A stretch of 64,000 nt of DNA from Olivibacter sitiensis DSM 17696 (GTDB lineage Bacteria; Bacteroidota; Bacteroidia; Sphingobacteriales; Sphingobacteriaceae): assembly GCF_000427965.1 (NCBI RefSeq), contig NZ_ATZA01000016.1:181-64180 (forward strand), written 5' to 3'. Made by a program: the position numbers and the translations under genes. A model generated the notes under the pieces. That model worked only from the letters and a program-made list of their open reading frames with translations. It did not search any database and had not been told where the DNA came from. Every line of letters begins with the position of its first letter. Position 1 is the stretch's first letter. Positions 43,322 through 54,142 of the stretch are shown here, piece by piece.

Positions 43322-43380
43322 GGTTGCAAGTTTACTAATTTTATGTTGGTGTAACAGATAAAACTTTTGATTGTCCTCGA

Positions 43381-44298
43381 TCAAAAAAAGATTTCGATTC
43401 CTTTTTTAAACGTCTGGCAATGTGCCTGAACGACAAATCGAAGTTCGGCAGAATATCCGCCTCCCATACTCACCTGAACCGGGATACCTCGCATTTTACA
43501 TAGCTGAAAAACAAGCTCATCACGCAACGCACATCCATTCATAGTTAAGTTGAGATGCCCCAGTTTATCGGTCTGCAGCACATCCACTCCAGATTGATAA
43601 AACACAAATTGGGGATGGAAGCTTTCCAGTACCTCTATCAGGTTTTCTTCCAGTATTTCTAAATAATCCTCATCCCCTATTCCTATATTTAAACCAATAT
43701 CCAGATCCGATTTTTCTTTTCGAAAAGGAAAGTTTTTTTCCGCATGGACAGAAAAAGTAAAAACACGATCATTGGTACCGAATATCTCTGCCGTTCCATT
43801 GCCCTGATGTACATCTAAGTCAACAATCAGTATACGTTCCACCAATCCAATAGCCAAAAGGTGCTGCGCCGCTATCGCCTGATCGTTCAGCAAACAAAAT
43901 CCTTCTCCCCAATCGCTGCCCGCGTGGTGGGTTCCTCCCGCTATGTTGAACGATAAGCCATGTTCTAAGGCATTGTGGGCAGACTCTATTGTGCCTTGCA
44001 CGATGCTGGATTCGCGGTCTACCAAAGCCCGATCTAATATAAATCCTGTTCTCCGAATTTCCCTGGGATCCAAACTGAGATCGCGAAGCCTTTCCCAATA
44101 GTCTTTTGTATGCGCCCGAAGCACGTCATCCTCGTCAAGCATTCCCGGAACAAACAAGTTGCCCTCTTCGATTACTCCCTCGCGTAAAAGCTGCAGTGGT
44201 ATCAGCTCGTACTTCTGCATGGGGAAACGATGACCAGGCGGTAATGGATGAATATAACATGGATCGAAAGCAATTTTTAGCCGATGGTCTGCACTCAT
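43381..44298 (-). CDS. Histone-deacetylase-family amidohydrolase
   Basis: A 305-residue class of zinc deacetylases related to AcuC and HDACs. Zinc site and active site: GGTHHAGSDWGEGFCLLND (His pair), LIVDLDVHQGNGTAEIF (Asp-x-His), and YQSGVDVLQTDKLGHLNLT (Asp). The N-terminal FDPCYIHPLPPGHRFPM is family-typical. Substrate could be an acetylated polyamine, protein or small molecule. It starts two bases after the TspO-like gene stops. Confidence 0.9.
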   Translation of the reverse strand: MSADHRLKIAFDPCYIHPLPPGHRFPMQKYELIPLQLLREGVIEEGNLFVPGMLDEDDVLRAHTKDYWERLRDLSLDPREIRRTGFILDRALVDRESSIVQGTIESAHNALEHGLSFNIAGGTHHAGSDWGEGFCLLNDQAIAAQHLLAIGLVERILIVDLDVHQGNGTAEIFGTNDRVFTFSVHAEKNFPFRKEKSDLDIGLNIGIGDEDYLEILEENLIEVLESFHPQFVFYQSGVDVLQTDKLGHLNLTMNGCALRDELVFQLCKMRGIPVQVSMGGGYSAELRFVVQAHCQTFKKGIEIFF

Positions 44299-44300
44299 TT

Positions 44301-45158
44301 TTATGAATTCTCCTCGGGTTTAAAAGAATTGCTCGTACTCGTTTTTTTGCGCAATTGATACGGCTTTGCCTCGATATTCCTAAACCGAAGAACCACCACA
44401 ATGATAGAAAGGAGAAAAACTGCTATTCCAACAGCGCATAAATAGACTATATAGCTATACGCCGTATCGTCTATCTGCATTCGCTTCATGACAATGCCGT
44501 AAAAAGCCCAAATATAGACTAAGCCGAAAAACACGTTGTGTCGGAAATAGATGGTGGAAAAGCCCACAGCTATGGCAACCAATAGAAGTATATAGCCCAT
44601 ATACACATCGGCAGATACCGATGCCAGCCAGCCTAGCGAATGGATCCATGCGGCGAAATTGGCCAGCGTAGCGATGGTAATCCATGCAAAGTACATACTC
44701 AAAGGAAACTGTGTCAGAAAAAGCGATGTCTTGCCTAGCTTGGGGTTGAGCAACCGAAGTCTTTGCCCGATACCATATAGAGAGAGCAATTGGACCAATA
44801 TCAATACGAGTGATATGCCAACATAATTATTCAGCCAAAAATACACCCAAAGGGCTATAGCGGCCTGATTGGTGGCAAACAACGGCCCCATAATCTCCAA
44901 TTCCCTGTTCACCACGTAATTTTCCGGTTTTCTAAAGGCAATGAGCACATGACCAACGGTCATTACTGCCAAAGCAAGGTACAGCAATGCCCAAATGGAA
45001 AACGTGAATCCTGCTGGAGTAATAGCTGTCTCGTGCATGGCCGATATTTCTGCCATGCTATACTGCCCAACTATATCGGTCTGTCCCAACATGGAAAACA
45101 GGAATGCGGCAGCAAAAGCGATAAGATTCAGTATAGCTATTTGTTGGTGCAATTTCAT
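44301..45158 (-). CDS. TspO/MBR-like multi-pass membrane protein
   Basis: A 285-residue protein with about nine hydrophobic segments. TPAGFTFSIWALLYLALAV and WVYFWLNNYVGISLVLIL resemble the tryptophan-rich sensory protein (TspO) group of Bacteroidota, longer than the 160-residue classic TspO. Ligand binding (porphyrin or sterol-like) is known for the classic family; nothing here proves it. First gene of a TspO-HDAC-esterase run. Confidence 0.68.
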   Translation of the reverse strand: MKLHQQIAILNLIAFAAAFLFSMLGQTDIVGQYSMAEISAMHETAITPAGFTFSIWALLYLALAVMTVGHVLIAFRKPENYVVNRELEIMGPLFATNQAAIALWVYFWLNNYVGISLVLILVQLLSLYGIGQRLRLLNPKLGKTSLFLTQFPLSMYFAWITIATLANFAAWIHSLGWLASVSADVYMGYILLLVAIAVGFSTIYFRHNVFFGLVYIWAFYGIVMKRMQIDDTAYSYIVYLCAVGIAVFLLSIIVVVLRFRNIEAKPYQLRKKTSTSNSFKPEENS

Positions 45159-45238
45159 AATTATCGACTGCTAGTCAAGTATTAAGCCCTTTTTGTCATA
45201 GATGAAAACATGCTGAAAGGACTTTTGTTAGTTAAAAA

Positions 45239-45712
45239 CTACGAAGAAAACAGGTTTACTATAGAAGTCAGATAATGAATATCGAGCTCATCAAATGTGT
45301 TCAATGATGCACTGTCGATATCTAATACACCCGTAACCTCGCCAGAACTATAAAAGGGAACGACAATCTCCGAACGGGATAAGCTACTACAAGCAATATG
45401 CCCAGGAAATGCATCTACATCAGGCACGACAATAGCCTCGTTCCTAGCCCAGGCAGCACCGCATACGCCATTTCCTTTTTTAATCCGGGTGCAGGCTATT
45501 GGCCCCTGAAATGGCCCCAGTACCAGCTCTTCTTTGTCTACCAAATAAAAACCTACCCAAAGAAAATCGAACTGTGCCTTAAGTGCCGCTGAAACATTTG
45601 CTAGATTTGCCACCAAATTCGGTTCTCCCGAAATCAATGCTTTTATCTGAGGAATCAACGACTCATATTGTGCTTTTTTATCCCCTACGGAAAGCTGTAT
45701 CTCTTCTGCCAT
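45239..45712 (-). CDS. msrC: Free methionine-(R)-sulfoxide reductase (GAF domain)
   Basis: A 157-residue GAF protein. Cys74, Cys84 and Cys108 (IACTRIKKGNGVCGAAW and HIACSSLSRSE) keep the same spacing (10 and 24) as the catalytic cysteines 84, 94 and 118 of E. coli fRMsr. It reduces free Met-R-sulfoxide with thioredoxin in the cytoplasm. Single gene. Confidence 0.92.
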   Translation of the reverse strand: MAEEIQLSVGDKKAQYESLIPQIKALISGEPNLVANLANVSAALKAQFDFLWVGFYLVDKEELVLGPFQGPIACTRIKKGNGVCGAAWARNEAIVVPDVDAFPGHIACSSLSRSEIVVPFYSSGEVTGVLDIDSASLNTFDELDIHYLTSIVNLFSS

Positions 45713-45799
45713 AACGAAGTAAAACTAAACATTTGGGAAACTATTTAAAAATACGCATCTTCAGAAAGGGGAAACTTACACTGGGCGGACATTCCCGAA

Positions 45800-46372
45800 T
45801 TACCGGAATGCGATTTCAATATGCTGTCCAGCAATATTTTCCACCATGGGTTTAAATATAGTCATTGCATTTTCCCGGGTCTTGCCCAAGACATCCATCT
45901 CTTTGGCATTGTCAAGCAATCGTTGCTCCGCTATTTTATAAATACCTTCCACCAAGTTCTGCGTGTCGCCAGGCCACCAAGCCCCCGAAACATCGTACAC
46001 TTTTGATCTCTGATGATCTACCTTCACATAGCAGATCTCTGGTTCTGGCAAATAAATGGTCAATGAATCTGGCCCATGCCTTTCGATATCTTCTTTTTTC
46101 ACTTTTGTAAGGTCTATGCATCCCGTCACTTCTCCTACTGCTACAAATAGCACTCGTTGGTCCGGCAAATAGAAGGAGCGCAATTCCTTGCGTTCTATTA
46201 CGTCTTTCATGGTATACTTCACCAATTCCAACTTTCCAATATTGGTAATACGCTCTACCATCACATCTTCCGAAACGACAACTTCTTTATCTTTTGTTGC
46301 CGACTTATAAAAAAAACCTGCGGCCGCTATCAAGGCTAGCAAGATTAAAACATATAGGATTTTCTTTGCCAT
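45800..46372 (-). CDS. DUF4230 membrane-anchored protein
   Basis: A 190-residue protein with an N-terminal anchor (ILYVLILLALIAAAGFFY). The rest is a periplasmic DUF4230 domain: ERITNIGKLELVKYTMKDVIE, VAVGEVTGCIDLTKVKKEDI, SLTIYLPEPEICYVKVDHQ. Function unknown. Confidence 0.83.
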   Translation of the reverse strand: MAKKILYVLILLALIAAAGFFYKSATKDKEVVVSEDVMVERITNIGKLELVKYTMKDVIERKELRSFYLPDQRVLFVAVGEVTGCIDLTKVKKEDIERHGPDSLTIYLPEPEICYVKVDHQRSKVYDVSGAWWPGDTQNLVEGIYKIAEQRLLDNAKEMDVLGKTRENAMTIFKPMVENIAGQHIEIAFR

Positions 46373-46547
46373 TTAATTTTGATATTGTTATACACTTGAA
46401 CAAGTTTCGTGCATAAAGGTTTAATGTTCTTTGCAGAGCGAACATTCCTATTCCTTGCGTGTCAAAGACAGGGCGATTAAACCTTAGGGATACGCTTCGT
46501 GTCTTAAGGTTATAAAATTTATTTATTCATCTTTTAAAACGGACATT

Positions 46548-47747
46548 ATGGAAACGATTAAAAAAAACGGAACACTTCTGCTAATGGCAATCCTGTTCAC
46601 CATCTTTTCTTTTGTTCCCAAGGCCTCAAAAGCCCAAGTGGGTATCAGCGTTTCCTTCCAGCAGTTTTACAATCAATTGAGCCCATATGGCGATTGGATT
46701 GACGATCCCAATTATGGTTATATATGGGTGCCACGTGTTGAAAGTGGCTTTCAACCCTATGCCACCAATGGGCGCTGGGTAATGACAGACTATGGCAATA
46801 CCTGGGTATCCAACTATGATTGGGGTTGGGCCGCTTTTCACTACGGAAGATGGCATTATAACAGTCGCCTAGGTTGGGCGTGGGTTCCAGGCTATGAATG
46901 GGCTCCAGCCTGGGTAAGCTGGCGTACTGGTGGCGGGTATTATGGCTGGGCACCTTTAGGCCCTGGTATGAGCATTCAGGTAAATGTCAACTTACCGATG
47001 AATTATTGGACATTTGTTCCCCAACGCTACTTGCTGAGCAGCAACATTCGTCGCTATTACGCACCACACAGGTCAGTAGTAAATGTTTATCAGCGCACTA
47101 CTATCATAAACAACACCTACGTCTATAACAACAGGTCCTATTATGCTGGCCCAGCCCGCAGGGACATTCAACAAGCGACACGTAGGCCGGTCACAGTACA
47201 CAAAATAGCCGATGCCAGCAGACCTGGCAGAGGTAACGTAAGCAATAGGACCGTGAACATGTACAGGCCTTCTGTGGACAGAAGCGATAGGGCTACAGCT
47301 AGGCCAAGCCAGGCAGTAAACAGAGAAGGTATTTCCACACAAAGAACTACCAATACCACGCCAGCTAGGCAAAATGTTTCGTCAAGAGACAAGGGCAATG
47401 TGGTGCAAAGGCAAAGCAGCAGCAGTCAATCGCCAACCACTGTTATTAAGGATACACGTAGTTCACAAAAGGAATCAAATAGCACACCTGTTCGTACAGG
47501 GAGAGCTGTTGAAAACAGCGCGACGAGAACTTCTCCTACCGTTCGCCCATCTCAAAGCAGCGTTAGGCCAGATGCAGCAAGATCGACGAGCAACGCAAGT
47601 AGGGCTGCCTCTCCTAATAAAACGGAGACAAGTAGGCAATCTACAAACAGACAGTCAGAGCGCGCTGTCCAAAGTAGCCGTACGAAATCCACGAAATCCG
47701 AAAACAGCAACAGTACACGGATAAGATCCGAGCGTGGGAATAGCTAA
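46548..47747 (+). CDS. DUF6600-type exported protein with low-complexity tail
   Basis: A 399-residue protein. The signal peptide (LLMAILFTIFSFVPKASKAQ) is followed by a Trp/Tyr/Gly-rich domain (LSPYGDWIDDPNYGYIWVPR, FHYGRWHYNSRLGWAWVPGY) of the DUF6600 kind. From about residue 200 it becomes Ser/Arg/Thr/Asn-rich and probably disordered and strongly basic. It may bind wall or nucleic acid or be surface exposed; inference only. Confidence 0.8.
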   Translation: METIKKNGTLLLMAILFTIFSFVPKASKAQVGISVSFQQFYNQLSPYGDWIDDPNYGYIWVPRVESGFQPYATNGRWVMTDYGNTWVSNYDWGWAAFHYGRWHYNSRLGWAWVPGYEWAPAWVSWRTGGGYYGWAPLGPGMSIQVNVNLPMNYWTFVPQRYLLSSNIRRYYAPHRSVVNVYQRTTIINNTYVYNNRSYYAGPARRDIQQATRRPVTVHKIADASRPGRGNVSNRTVNMYRPSVDRSDRATARPSQAVNREGISTQRTTNTTPARQNVSSRDKGNVVQRQSSSSQSPTTVIKDTRSSQKESNSTPVRTGRAVENSATRTSPTVRPSQSSVRPDAARSTSNASRAASPNKTETSRQSTNRQSERAVQSSRTKSTKSENSNSTRIRSERGNS

Positions 47748-47836
47748 CAACAGGCTAACGGCACCAGCAATGCATCCCACAAGCGGGCAAGCATCTAAAG
47801 TAAGCGCGGTTGTTATCATTATTAAGACATTATATC

Positions 47837-47860
47837 GGGGACTGCAAGAAAGCAGTTCCC
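47837..47860 (+). terminator. Terminator after the DUF6600 gene
   Basis: GGGGACTGC-AAGAAA-GCAGTTCCC followed by ATTTTATTT, in the gap between convergent genes, 90 bases past the stop at 47747. Confidence 0.65.
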
Positions 47861-47908
47861 ATTTTATTTCATCATCTACCAAGCCGTTCCCCTTTAAACT
47901 CGAAATAC

Positions 47909-48349
47909 CTATTGGTCCACGGAAGACGTCAAGTTCTCTTCTTTTTTCGTGTTTCCAAAGACCCAATATTTTTGCAAGGTATAGTTAAAACCCAGGGAAA
48001 CGGCGATGTCAATCAGGATTCTGCTGATCTTATAGTCCAAATGTAAATTCTCGGTGAGCAGATAGGTAAAACTAGACTTCAGGGCAATGCTGCCAAGAAC
48101 GACTAGGCAAAATTTCACCAATTGCCCTCCCACTGGCAGGTTACCTTTCTTAAAAGTCCAAAAACGGTTGATGGAAAAGTTGACCACTGCGCCTATCACA
48201 CCACTTATGGCTATGGATATAGTATAGTGGATAGAAAGCACTTCCGTGCAAAAAATCATGATGGCATAGTCAACTATACCGCCGGCAAATGCAGAAAACT
48301 GTGCTTTGAAGAAAACGAGAATTGCCTTGCTAGACAGCACTTTTTTCAT
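47909..48349 (-). CDS. GtrA-family membrane protein
   Basis: A 146-residue protein with four membrane segments (VFFKAQFSAFAGGIVDYAIMIF, ISIAISGVIGAVVNFSIN, FCLVVLGSIALKSSF, ILIDIAVSLGFNYTLQKYW), the GtrA pattern that moves or flips polyprenyl-linked sugars or assists glycosylation. ATG 48349 is used; it overlaps the preceding phosphatidyltransferase gene by 20 bases, suggesting coupling. Confidence 0.86.
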   Translation of the reverse strand: MKKVLSSKAILVFFKAQFSAFAGGIVDYAIMIFCTEVLSIHYTISIAISGVIGAVVNFSINRFWTFKKGNLPVGGQLVKFCLVVLGSIALKSSFTYLLTENLHLDYKISRILIDIAVSLGFNYTLQKYWVFGNTKKEENLTSSVDQ

Positions 48350-49073
48350 TACGCTCTTTTTCGCGTTTGGCTGATTTCTCTTCCCTATCGCGCTCATCGC
48401 CCAGCTTTAGCAGACGCATCGTATCACTGATATTGACTATGAACAAGACGACAACGATAAGTATAGAAAAATAATTGAGTGATTTGGGAACAACGACTTC
48501 CATGACAATAATAAAAGCTACGATAAAGCGTACTTCGGTGGGGCCTAATGCTCCAGCGTCTATTGTATATTTGTCGGTTATCTTATAGCGAAGCTGTGAA
48601 ATAATCATAGCCCAGCCATAAAGTGCAACAAAGAAATAAGCAAGCAGTTCGTGCCATGAAGTGAGGTAGATAAGAAAACCGAATCCCATCATTACTGTGT
48701 TGATCCAGTCCATGATAATATCGAGCGAAAAGCCATACCACTTTCTGGGAATATTGCGATAATAAGCAATCCTCCCATCTAAAGAGTCCCCAAACCAATT
48801 GATCGCCAGCCCGAGTATACCCAGCAACAAGAATGATCTATCGAAAAGAGCTCCTAAATAAAAGCCTAGCAGCACTACTAAGCCTCCAAAACTTCCAATA
48901 CCCGTCAAAACATTTGGCGTAATAAAAGCAGGCATTCTTGCTACTAAATAGGAGATGGCACTTTGCTCTGCCTTCCTTAAGACATTCGTTCGCTTACGGT
49001 CTTTGAAAATTCGCGATTTTGTTTCCAATCGCCCACTCCGTTCCAACCCCTCATTTTCATTCTTCAAACTCAT
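48330..49073 (-). CDS. CDP-alcohol phosphatidyltransferase
   Basis: A 247-residue membrane enzyme. The CDP-alcohol signature is present: GDSLDGRIAYYRNIPRKWYG, then SLDIIMDW, with the four Asp. About six membrane helices follow. It would join a CDP-activated lipid head to an alcohol. The setting beside GtrA and downstream of a sphingolipid-type set suggests head-group synthesis for a phospho(sphingo)lipid; the substrate is not determinable here. Confidence 0.88.
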   Translation of the reverse strand: MSLKNENEGLERSGRLETKSRIFKDRKRTNVLRKAEQSAISYLVARMPAFITPNVLTGIGSFGGLVVLLGFYLGALFDRSFLLLGILGLAINWFGDSLDGRIAYYRNIPRKWYGFSLDIIMDWINTVMMGFGFLIYLTSWHELLAYFFVALYGWAMIISQLRYKITDKYTIDAGALGPTEVRFIVAFIIVMEVVVPKSLNYFSILIVVVLFIVNISDTMRLLKLGDERDREEKSAKREKERNEKSAV

Positions 49074-49208
49074 TACAACTGTATTAATTGCACCATATTA
49101 TACCTATGTGCATGGTGCATATGCAAAAGCAACAATCTGAGCGCCGCTAAGTTTCATAAAAAACGCGCTGCGCACTCTCTTTTGCAAAAAAATATAAAAA
49201 AATATACG

Positions 49209-49841
49209 TTAAATCTTCTTGTTCTTTTTAGGAAAATCAGAGCCGAAAATTTTATCCCAAAATGGCGAACTGACACCGTATCCTTTATCGGCATCTGCAT
49301 AGTGATGCAGCATATGGTGTTGCTTGATTTTTTTCATCAAACCACTCTTAAAGTTATAGTGGTGCATCGCATAATGACCTATATCATAAAACAGATAACC
49401 GATCATGAAGGCAGGGAAAAATGCAGATACGTAGGCCTCACCCAAAAGCCATTTAAACAGAAAGTAAAACAATAGTGCCAACGGAATACTGACTACAGGC
49501 GGCATTACCAAGCGCAATCTATCTTGCGGATAATCATGATGAACTCCATGAAATATAAAATGAATACGCTCCATGAACTTCCCCTTGGGTGTAAAATGAA
49601 ATACAAACCGATGGAGCACGTACTCTGTCAGAGACCATATTACCAAGCCCAAAGCAAAATATCCTACAAAATGCAAAACATCTAATTTGTATTTATTAAA
49701 TGCCTGAAAAACGAAATAAACTATTACGGGCAGATAAATAATGATAGGTACCGAAAAGTGAACCTTTGTTAGGGGCTCCAGTAAATCACTCTTAAACATA
49801 CGAGTAGATTCTTCGGAATTTGAAACATAATTCTTTGCCAT
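49209..49841 (-). CDS. Fatty acid hydroxylase / sterol desaturase-family protein
   Basis: A 210-residue di-iron membrane enzyme. Histidine boxes: HRFVFHF, HFIFHGVHHDYP, HYAMHHYNF and HHMLHHY; four membrane segments surround them. It is close to sphingolipid fatty acid 2-hydroxylases (FA2H/Scs7 type, without the cytochrome b5 domain). In this cluster it probably hydroxylates the acyl chain or base of sphingolipids. Confidence 0.87.
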   Translation of the reverse strand: MAKNYVSNSEESTRMFKSDLLEPLTKVHFSVPIIIYLPVIVYFVFQAFNKYKLDVLHFVGYFALGLVIWSLTEYVLHRFVFHFTPKGKFMERIHFIFHGVHHDYPQDRLRLVMPPVVSIPLALLFYFLFKWLLGEAYVSAFFPAFMIGYLFYDIGHYAMHHYNFKSGLMKKIKQHHMLHHYADADKGYGVSSPFWDKIFGSDFPKKNKKI

Positions 49842-50154
49842 ATCTTGTTATAATTTACTTTTATCCAATCACAGAATCAAGTTGCCAAAAGGCGCCTGAT
49901 CTGATTTACATATACAAAATTCAACAAACTATTTGTATTTTCTGAAATAATTGACCTATAAAAACAGTCTTCATTTTCTTTTCAGAAATCAGACTACAAA
50001 AATATGACTATCAACCTTGAATGGTCAAAAAATCCACTCATTTGATTGTCATAAAAGTTCAATATGAAAAGAGGCACCGCAAATTCGGACGTTTCCTTCG
50101 CCCATGCTTAAAAAAGCAACCATAAAGAAAGGAAGAATTTATAAGCCAGTGCTA
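49842..50154. other. Intergenic region upstream of the hydroxylase gene
   Basis: About 310 AT-rich bases between the GNAT-like gene and the hydroxylase gene, both on the minus strand. It probably carries a promoter for the hydroxylase, but I find no convincing TAnnTTTG element and no gene. Confidence 0.4.
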
Positions 50155-51309
50155 TTAATTGATAGGTTTTTCGAATATCCGATAGCGCTTATACAACTCG
50201 CCATTAATCTGCTCTATAGCCCTGTTCATTAAATAGTTCTGCTCCAGCATCCACGAACATTCGGCATATCTTATGTTTTTGGAGATTCCATTTCGTATGA
50301 GATGGCCATACAAACACGCTTCTATACCCAACTTACGATAACCTTCCAATACACCCAACATGAGTACACGTACCCCATCTATTTTTTTTCTACCGAAGAG
50401 AAGTTTAAATATACCAGTAGGCAGCAATCTTCCCTTTTTAATTTTGATCAAGATCTGGTTAATGTCTGGGATACCCAATGCAAAACCCACCATTTTGCCA
50501 TTTTGCTCCGCTATGATGCAATAATCAGGATCAAGCAATAAACTCAAGTCCTTTGCAACATGGTCAAACTCTTCATCGGTGAATGGCACAAAGCCCAAGT
50601 TCTTATCCCATGCCTTATTGTACAGCTCCTTAATTTTAGGTATTTCCTTCTTTAAATTTTTTGCATCTATTTTTCTGATGATGATATCGCTTCTCTTCAA
50701 ACGACCTTCCAACACTTCCAGCAAACGTACAGATCGCTCATTGATCTTATTTCTCCGTATGATGTAGGCATATAGATCGGTTTGTTTACTAAGTCCATAT
50801 TTTTCGAGGAGATCCTTATAATAGGGAGCATTATAGGGCATCATGATAACGGGCGGAGAGTCAAATCCTTCTATAAGTAAACCGCAGGTATCGTTAGTGG
50901 ACAGGTTAACAGGTCCCACCATGCGATTAACGCCTCTTTCTTTCATCCATTTAGAAGATGCGTCCAAAAGTGCATTAACTACATCTTGATCATTAATGGT
51001 ATCAAAAAAACCAAAAAACCCGTCGTTAGTACCTGCAAATGCATTATGATTGACGTTGTAAATTGCAGCTACTCTACCAACCACTTTAGAACCTTGATAG
51101 GCCAAGAATAGCTGCATTTGAGAATGTTTAAAAAAGGGGTGCTTGCCAGGGCTTAATATATCCTGTTGAGCGATGAAAAGCTCTGGCACATAGTTTTTAT
51201 CATTTTTGTACAGCTCGTGCGGAAAATCTATATAGATCGCCAGCTGTTTCTTGGATGTTACCTCAACTATATCAGTTTTCGTGATGCTCACCTTTTTATA
51301 TTCTATCAA
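50155..51309 (-). CDS. GNAT-like protein, possible bacterial ceramide synthase
   Basis: A 384-residue soluble protein with two GNAT-like halves. FFKHSQMQLFLAYQGSKVVGRVAAI and CIIAEQNGKMVGFALGIPDI are acyl-CoA-fold strands, followed by RVLMLGVLEGYRKLGIEACLYGHL. It starts eight bases after the serine palmitoyltransferase stop. In Caulobacter a GNAT-superfamily protein is the acyl-CoA-dependent ceramide synthase; this gene's position makes the same role likely here. The function is inferred from context and fold, not motif identity. Confidence 0.68.
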   Translation of the reverse strand: MIEYKKVSITKTDIVEVTSKKQLAIYIDFPHELYKNDKNYVPELFIAQQDILSPGKHPFFKHSQMQLFLAYQGSKVVGRVAAIYNVNHNAFAGTNDGFFGFFDTINDQDVVNALLDASSKWMKERGVNRMVGPVNLSTNDTCGLLIEGFDSPPVIMMPYNAPYYKDLLEKYGLSKQTDLYAYIIRRNKINERSVRLLEVLEGRLKRSDIIIRKIDAKNLKKEIPKIKELYNKAWDKNLGFVPFTDEEFDHVAKDLSLLLDPDYCIIAEQNGKMVGFALGIPDINQILIKIKKGRLLPTGIFKLLFGRKKIDGVRVLMLGVLEGYRKLGIEACLYGHLIRNGISKNIRYAECSWMLEQNYLMNRAIEQINGELYKRYRIFEKPIN

Positions 51310-51317
51310 CGATAATA

Positions 51318-52568
<1,251 letters not shown>

Positions 52569-52603
52569 TCAATAATACCAACTGTTAATTATTCACACAT
52601 ATA

Positions 52604-53068
52604 TTAAATAATATGTACATTTTGCAGATTGTCACCTATGTTTTTCAAAAACTGGATGAAACGATCTCTATCTACCGCCCTCATATTGGCAAATATTATC
52701 TTGTCCAAATTGACCATTTTGTCCCTAATGTTCTCCACCAGCGATTTACCTAATATAGTTAATGAAACGCAATTCTTGCGTTTGTCTTCTTTATTTGGTT
52801 CCACAACAACTAATCCATCTTTTTCCAAACTGGTAATAGTACGCAATACAGAAGATTTATCTCTTCCCACTTCGTCAGCGATTTCTTGTTGGGTCATTCC
52901 AAATTCCGGGATAGATAATAATACTGGAAGCTGTTCTACACGAATATCTATGCCTTGTGAAGAAAGATATTGATTTGTTTTCTGTGCCAATAGCTTATTC
53001 AAGTTATTGACATGAAACAAAGTAGGCTCCTCTCTAACATTTATTTGCGTTGTTTGCATAAAATACAC
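52604..53068 (-). CDS. MarR-family regulator of the sphingolipid cluster
   Basis: A 154-residue winged-helix regulator: LPVLLSIPEFGMTQQEIADEVG, recognition helix KSSVLRTITSLEKDGLVV, and wing EPNKEDKRKNCVSLT. It is encoded just before spt and probably controls it. ATG 53068 or 53059 are equally plausible. Ligand unknown. Confidence 0.88.
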   Translation of the reverse strand: MYFMQTTQINVREEPTLFHVNNLNKLLAQKTNQYLSSQGIDIRVEQLPVLLSIPEFGMTQQEIADEVGRDKSSVLRTITSLEKDGLVVVEPNKEDKRKNCVSLTILGKSLVENIRDKMVNLDKIIFANMRAVDRDRFIQFLKNIGDNLQNVHII

Positions 53069-53436
53069 ATGACACTATCAACTAATTTGACCCTGCAAAT
53101 ATCAATTCTTAAATCGACTTTTAAAAATAAAAAGTTGCTCCGTACTAGTTCGCATAGGACATCAGCAAATTGCAAAAGGCACCTACCTAACACAAAACAA
53201 CTAAAAATCAAACAATTGGAAAACAAACTGAATTAATTACGAGACTTTAAAGAACGGCGATTTCGTCAATTATTATTATATTTTCATGACATATTAAAGA
53301 TATATTAAGAATAAGCAAAATACCAAACTAAAAAAACATATTTTAATTGCTTCCATTAGACGACGGCATCAACCAATAAAATCGTTGAATGTATCATTGT
53401 TTGTTAATGATAATTCCATTCAAAAATAACAATAAT
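53069..53436. other. Intergenic region upstream of the MarR gene
   Basis: About 370 AT-rich bases between the LEA2-like gene and the MarR gene. No gene, tRNA, or clear promoter element is seen. It presumably holds the MarR/spt promoter. Confidence 0.4.
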
Positions 53437-54063
53437 TTAACGCATATCCTTTAAAAACAATTGTCGATTGATTTTTCTATCAAAGCTTATCCACCCGGGA
53501 TAATTTACGCTTTTATTCCCCAAAGCCAAGGTAGGCTTCAACTTGATAGTCAACACAGCTTCATCGTTATGGGCACCCGAAGAAACAAAGCTGACGATCC
53601 TGTTCAAAAGGGCTCTATCTGAAAGTAAACCGTAGACATTTGCGTTTACCCTTACAGGGTAGATATGTTCTTCGCCACCCTCCACTGCGATCTTCTGATC
53701 CATCAGGCCATCGGCAACCTCATGTCCATCTACCAAAAGCACATAGCGAAACTGATTGATGCCGGCTAGGTCTTTAGTCGGATTTTTAATATTTACACTT
53801 ACGACGCCTTGCATAGGGATGTCCTTGCTCAACATACCCAATGCTATTCCACCCATACGCGACAGGTCCAAACGTCCATTTTTTATCATCGGCAAAACGT
53901 CCGTCCCTGCTACAAAAAGGCTATCGACTTCTTTTACCCGATATTCACAGTTTTCGAGTGCTTTAATTTGCTTGGCCTGTTGGTTGATTCCGCATGCATT
54001 GGTCAGCAAAATGGCTACGGCCACCAGCGTAAAGAAGAAATAATTATATGTTACCCTTACCAT
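53437..54063 (-). CDS. LEA2-like lipoprotein
   Basis: A 208-residue protein. Signal peptide with lipobox (VAVAILLTNAC) gives a lipidated Cys at about residue 24. The beta-rich domain VSVNIKNPTKDLAGINQFRY resembles the LEA type 2 (water stress and hypersensitive response) fold. Function unknown; it follows the ClC channel gene by 80 bases on the same strand. Confidence 0.72.
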   Translation of the reverse strand: MVRVTYNYFFFTLVAVAILLTNACGINQQAKQIKALENCEYRVKEVDSLFVAGTDVLPMIKNGRLDLSRMGGIALGMLSKDIPMQGVVSVNIKNPTKDLAGINQFRYVLLVDGHEVADGLMDQKIAVEGGEEHIYPVRVNANVYGLLSDRALLNRIVSFVSSGAHNDEAVLTIKLKPTLALGNKSVNYPGWISFDRKINRQLFLKDMR

Positions 54064-54142
54064 CCGATATTTTATTTTTTCATTAGTTTACCAGCAAATA
54101 TATGGCCCTAAAGGCGAGCTACCCGTTAAGAAAAGTTAAAAA

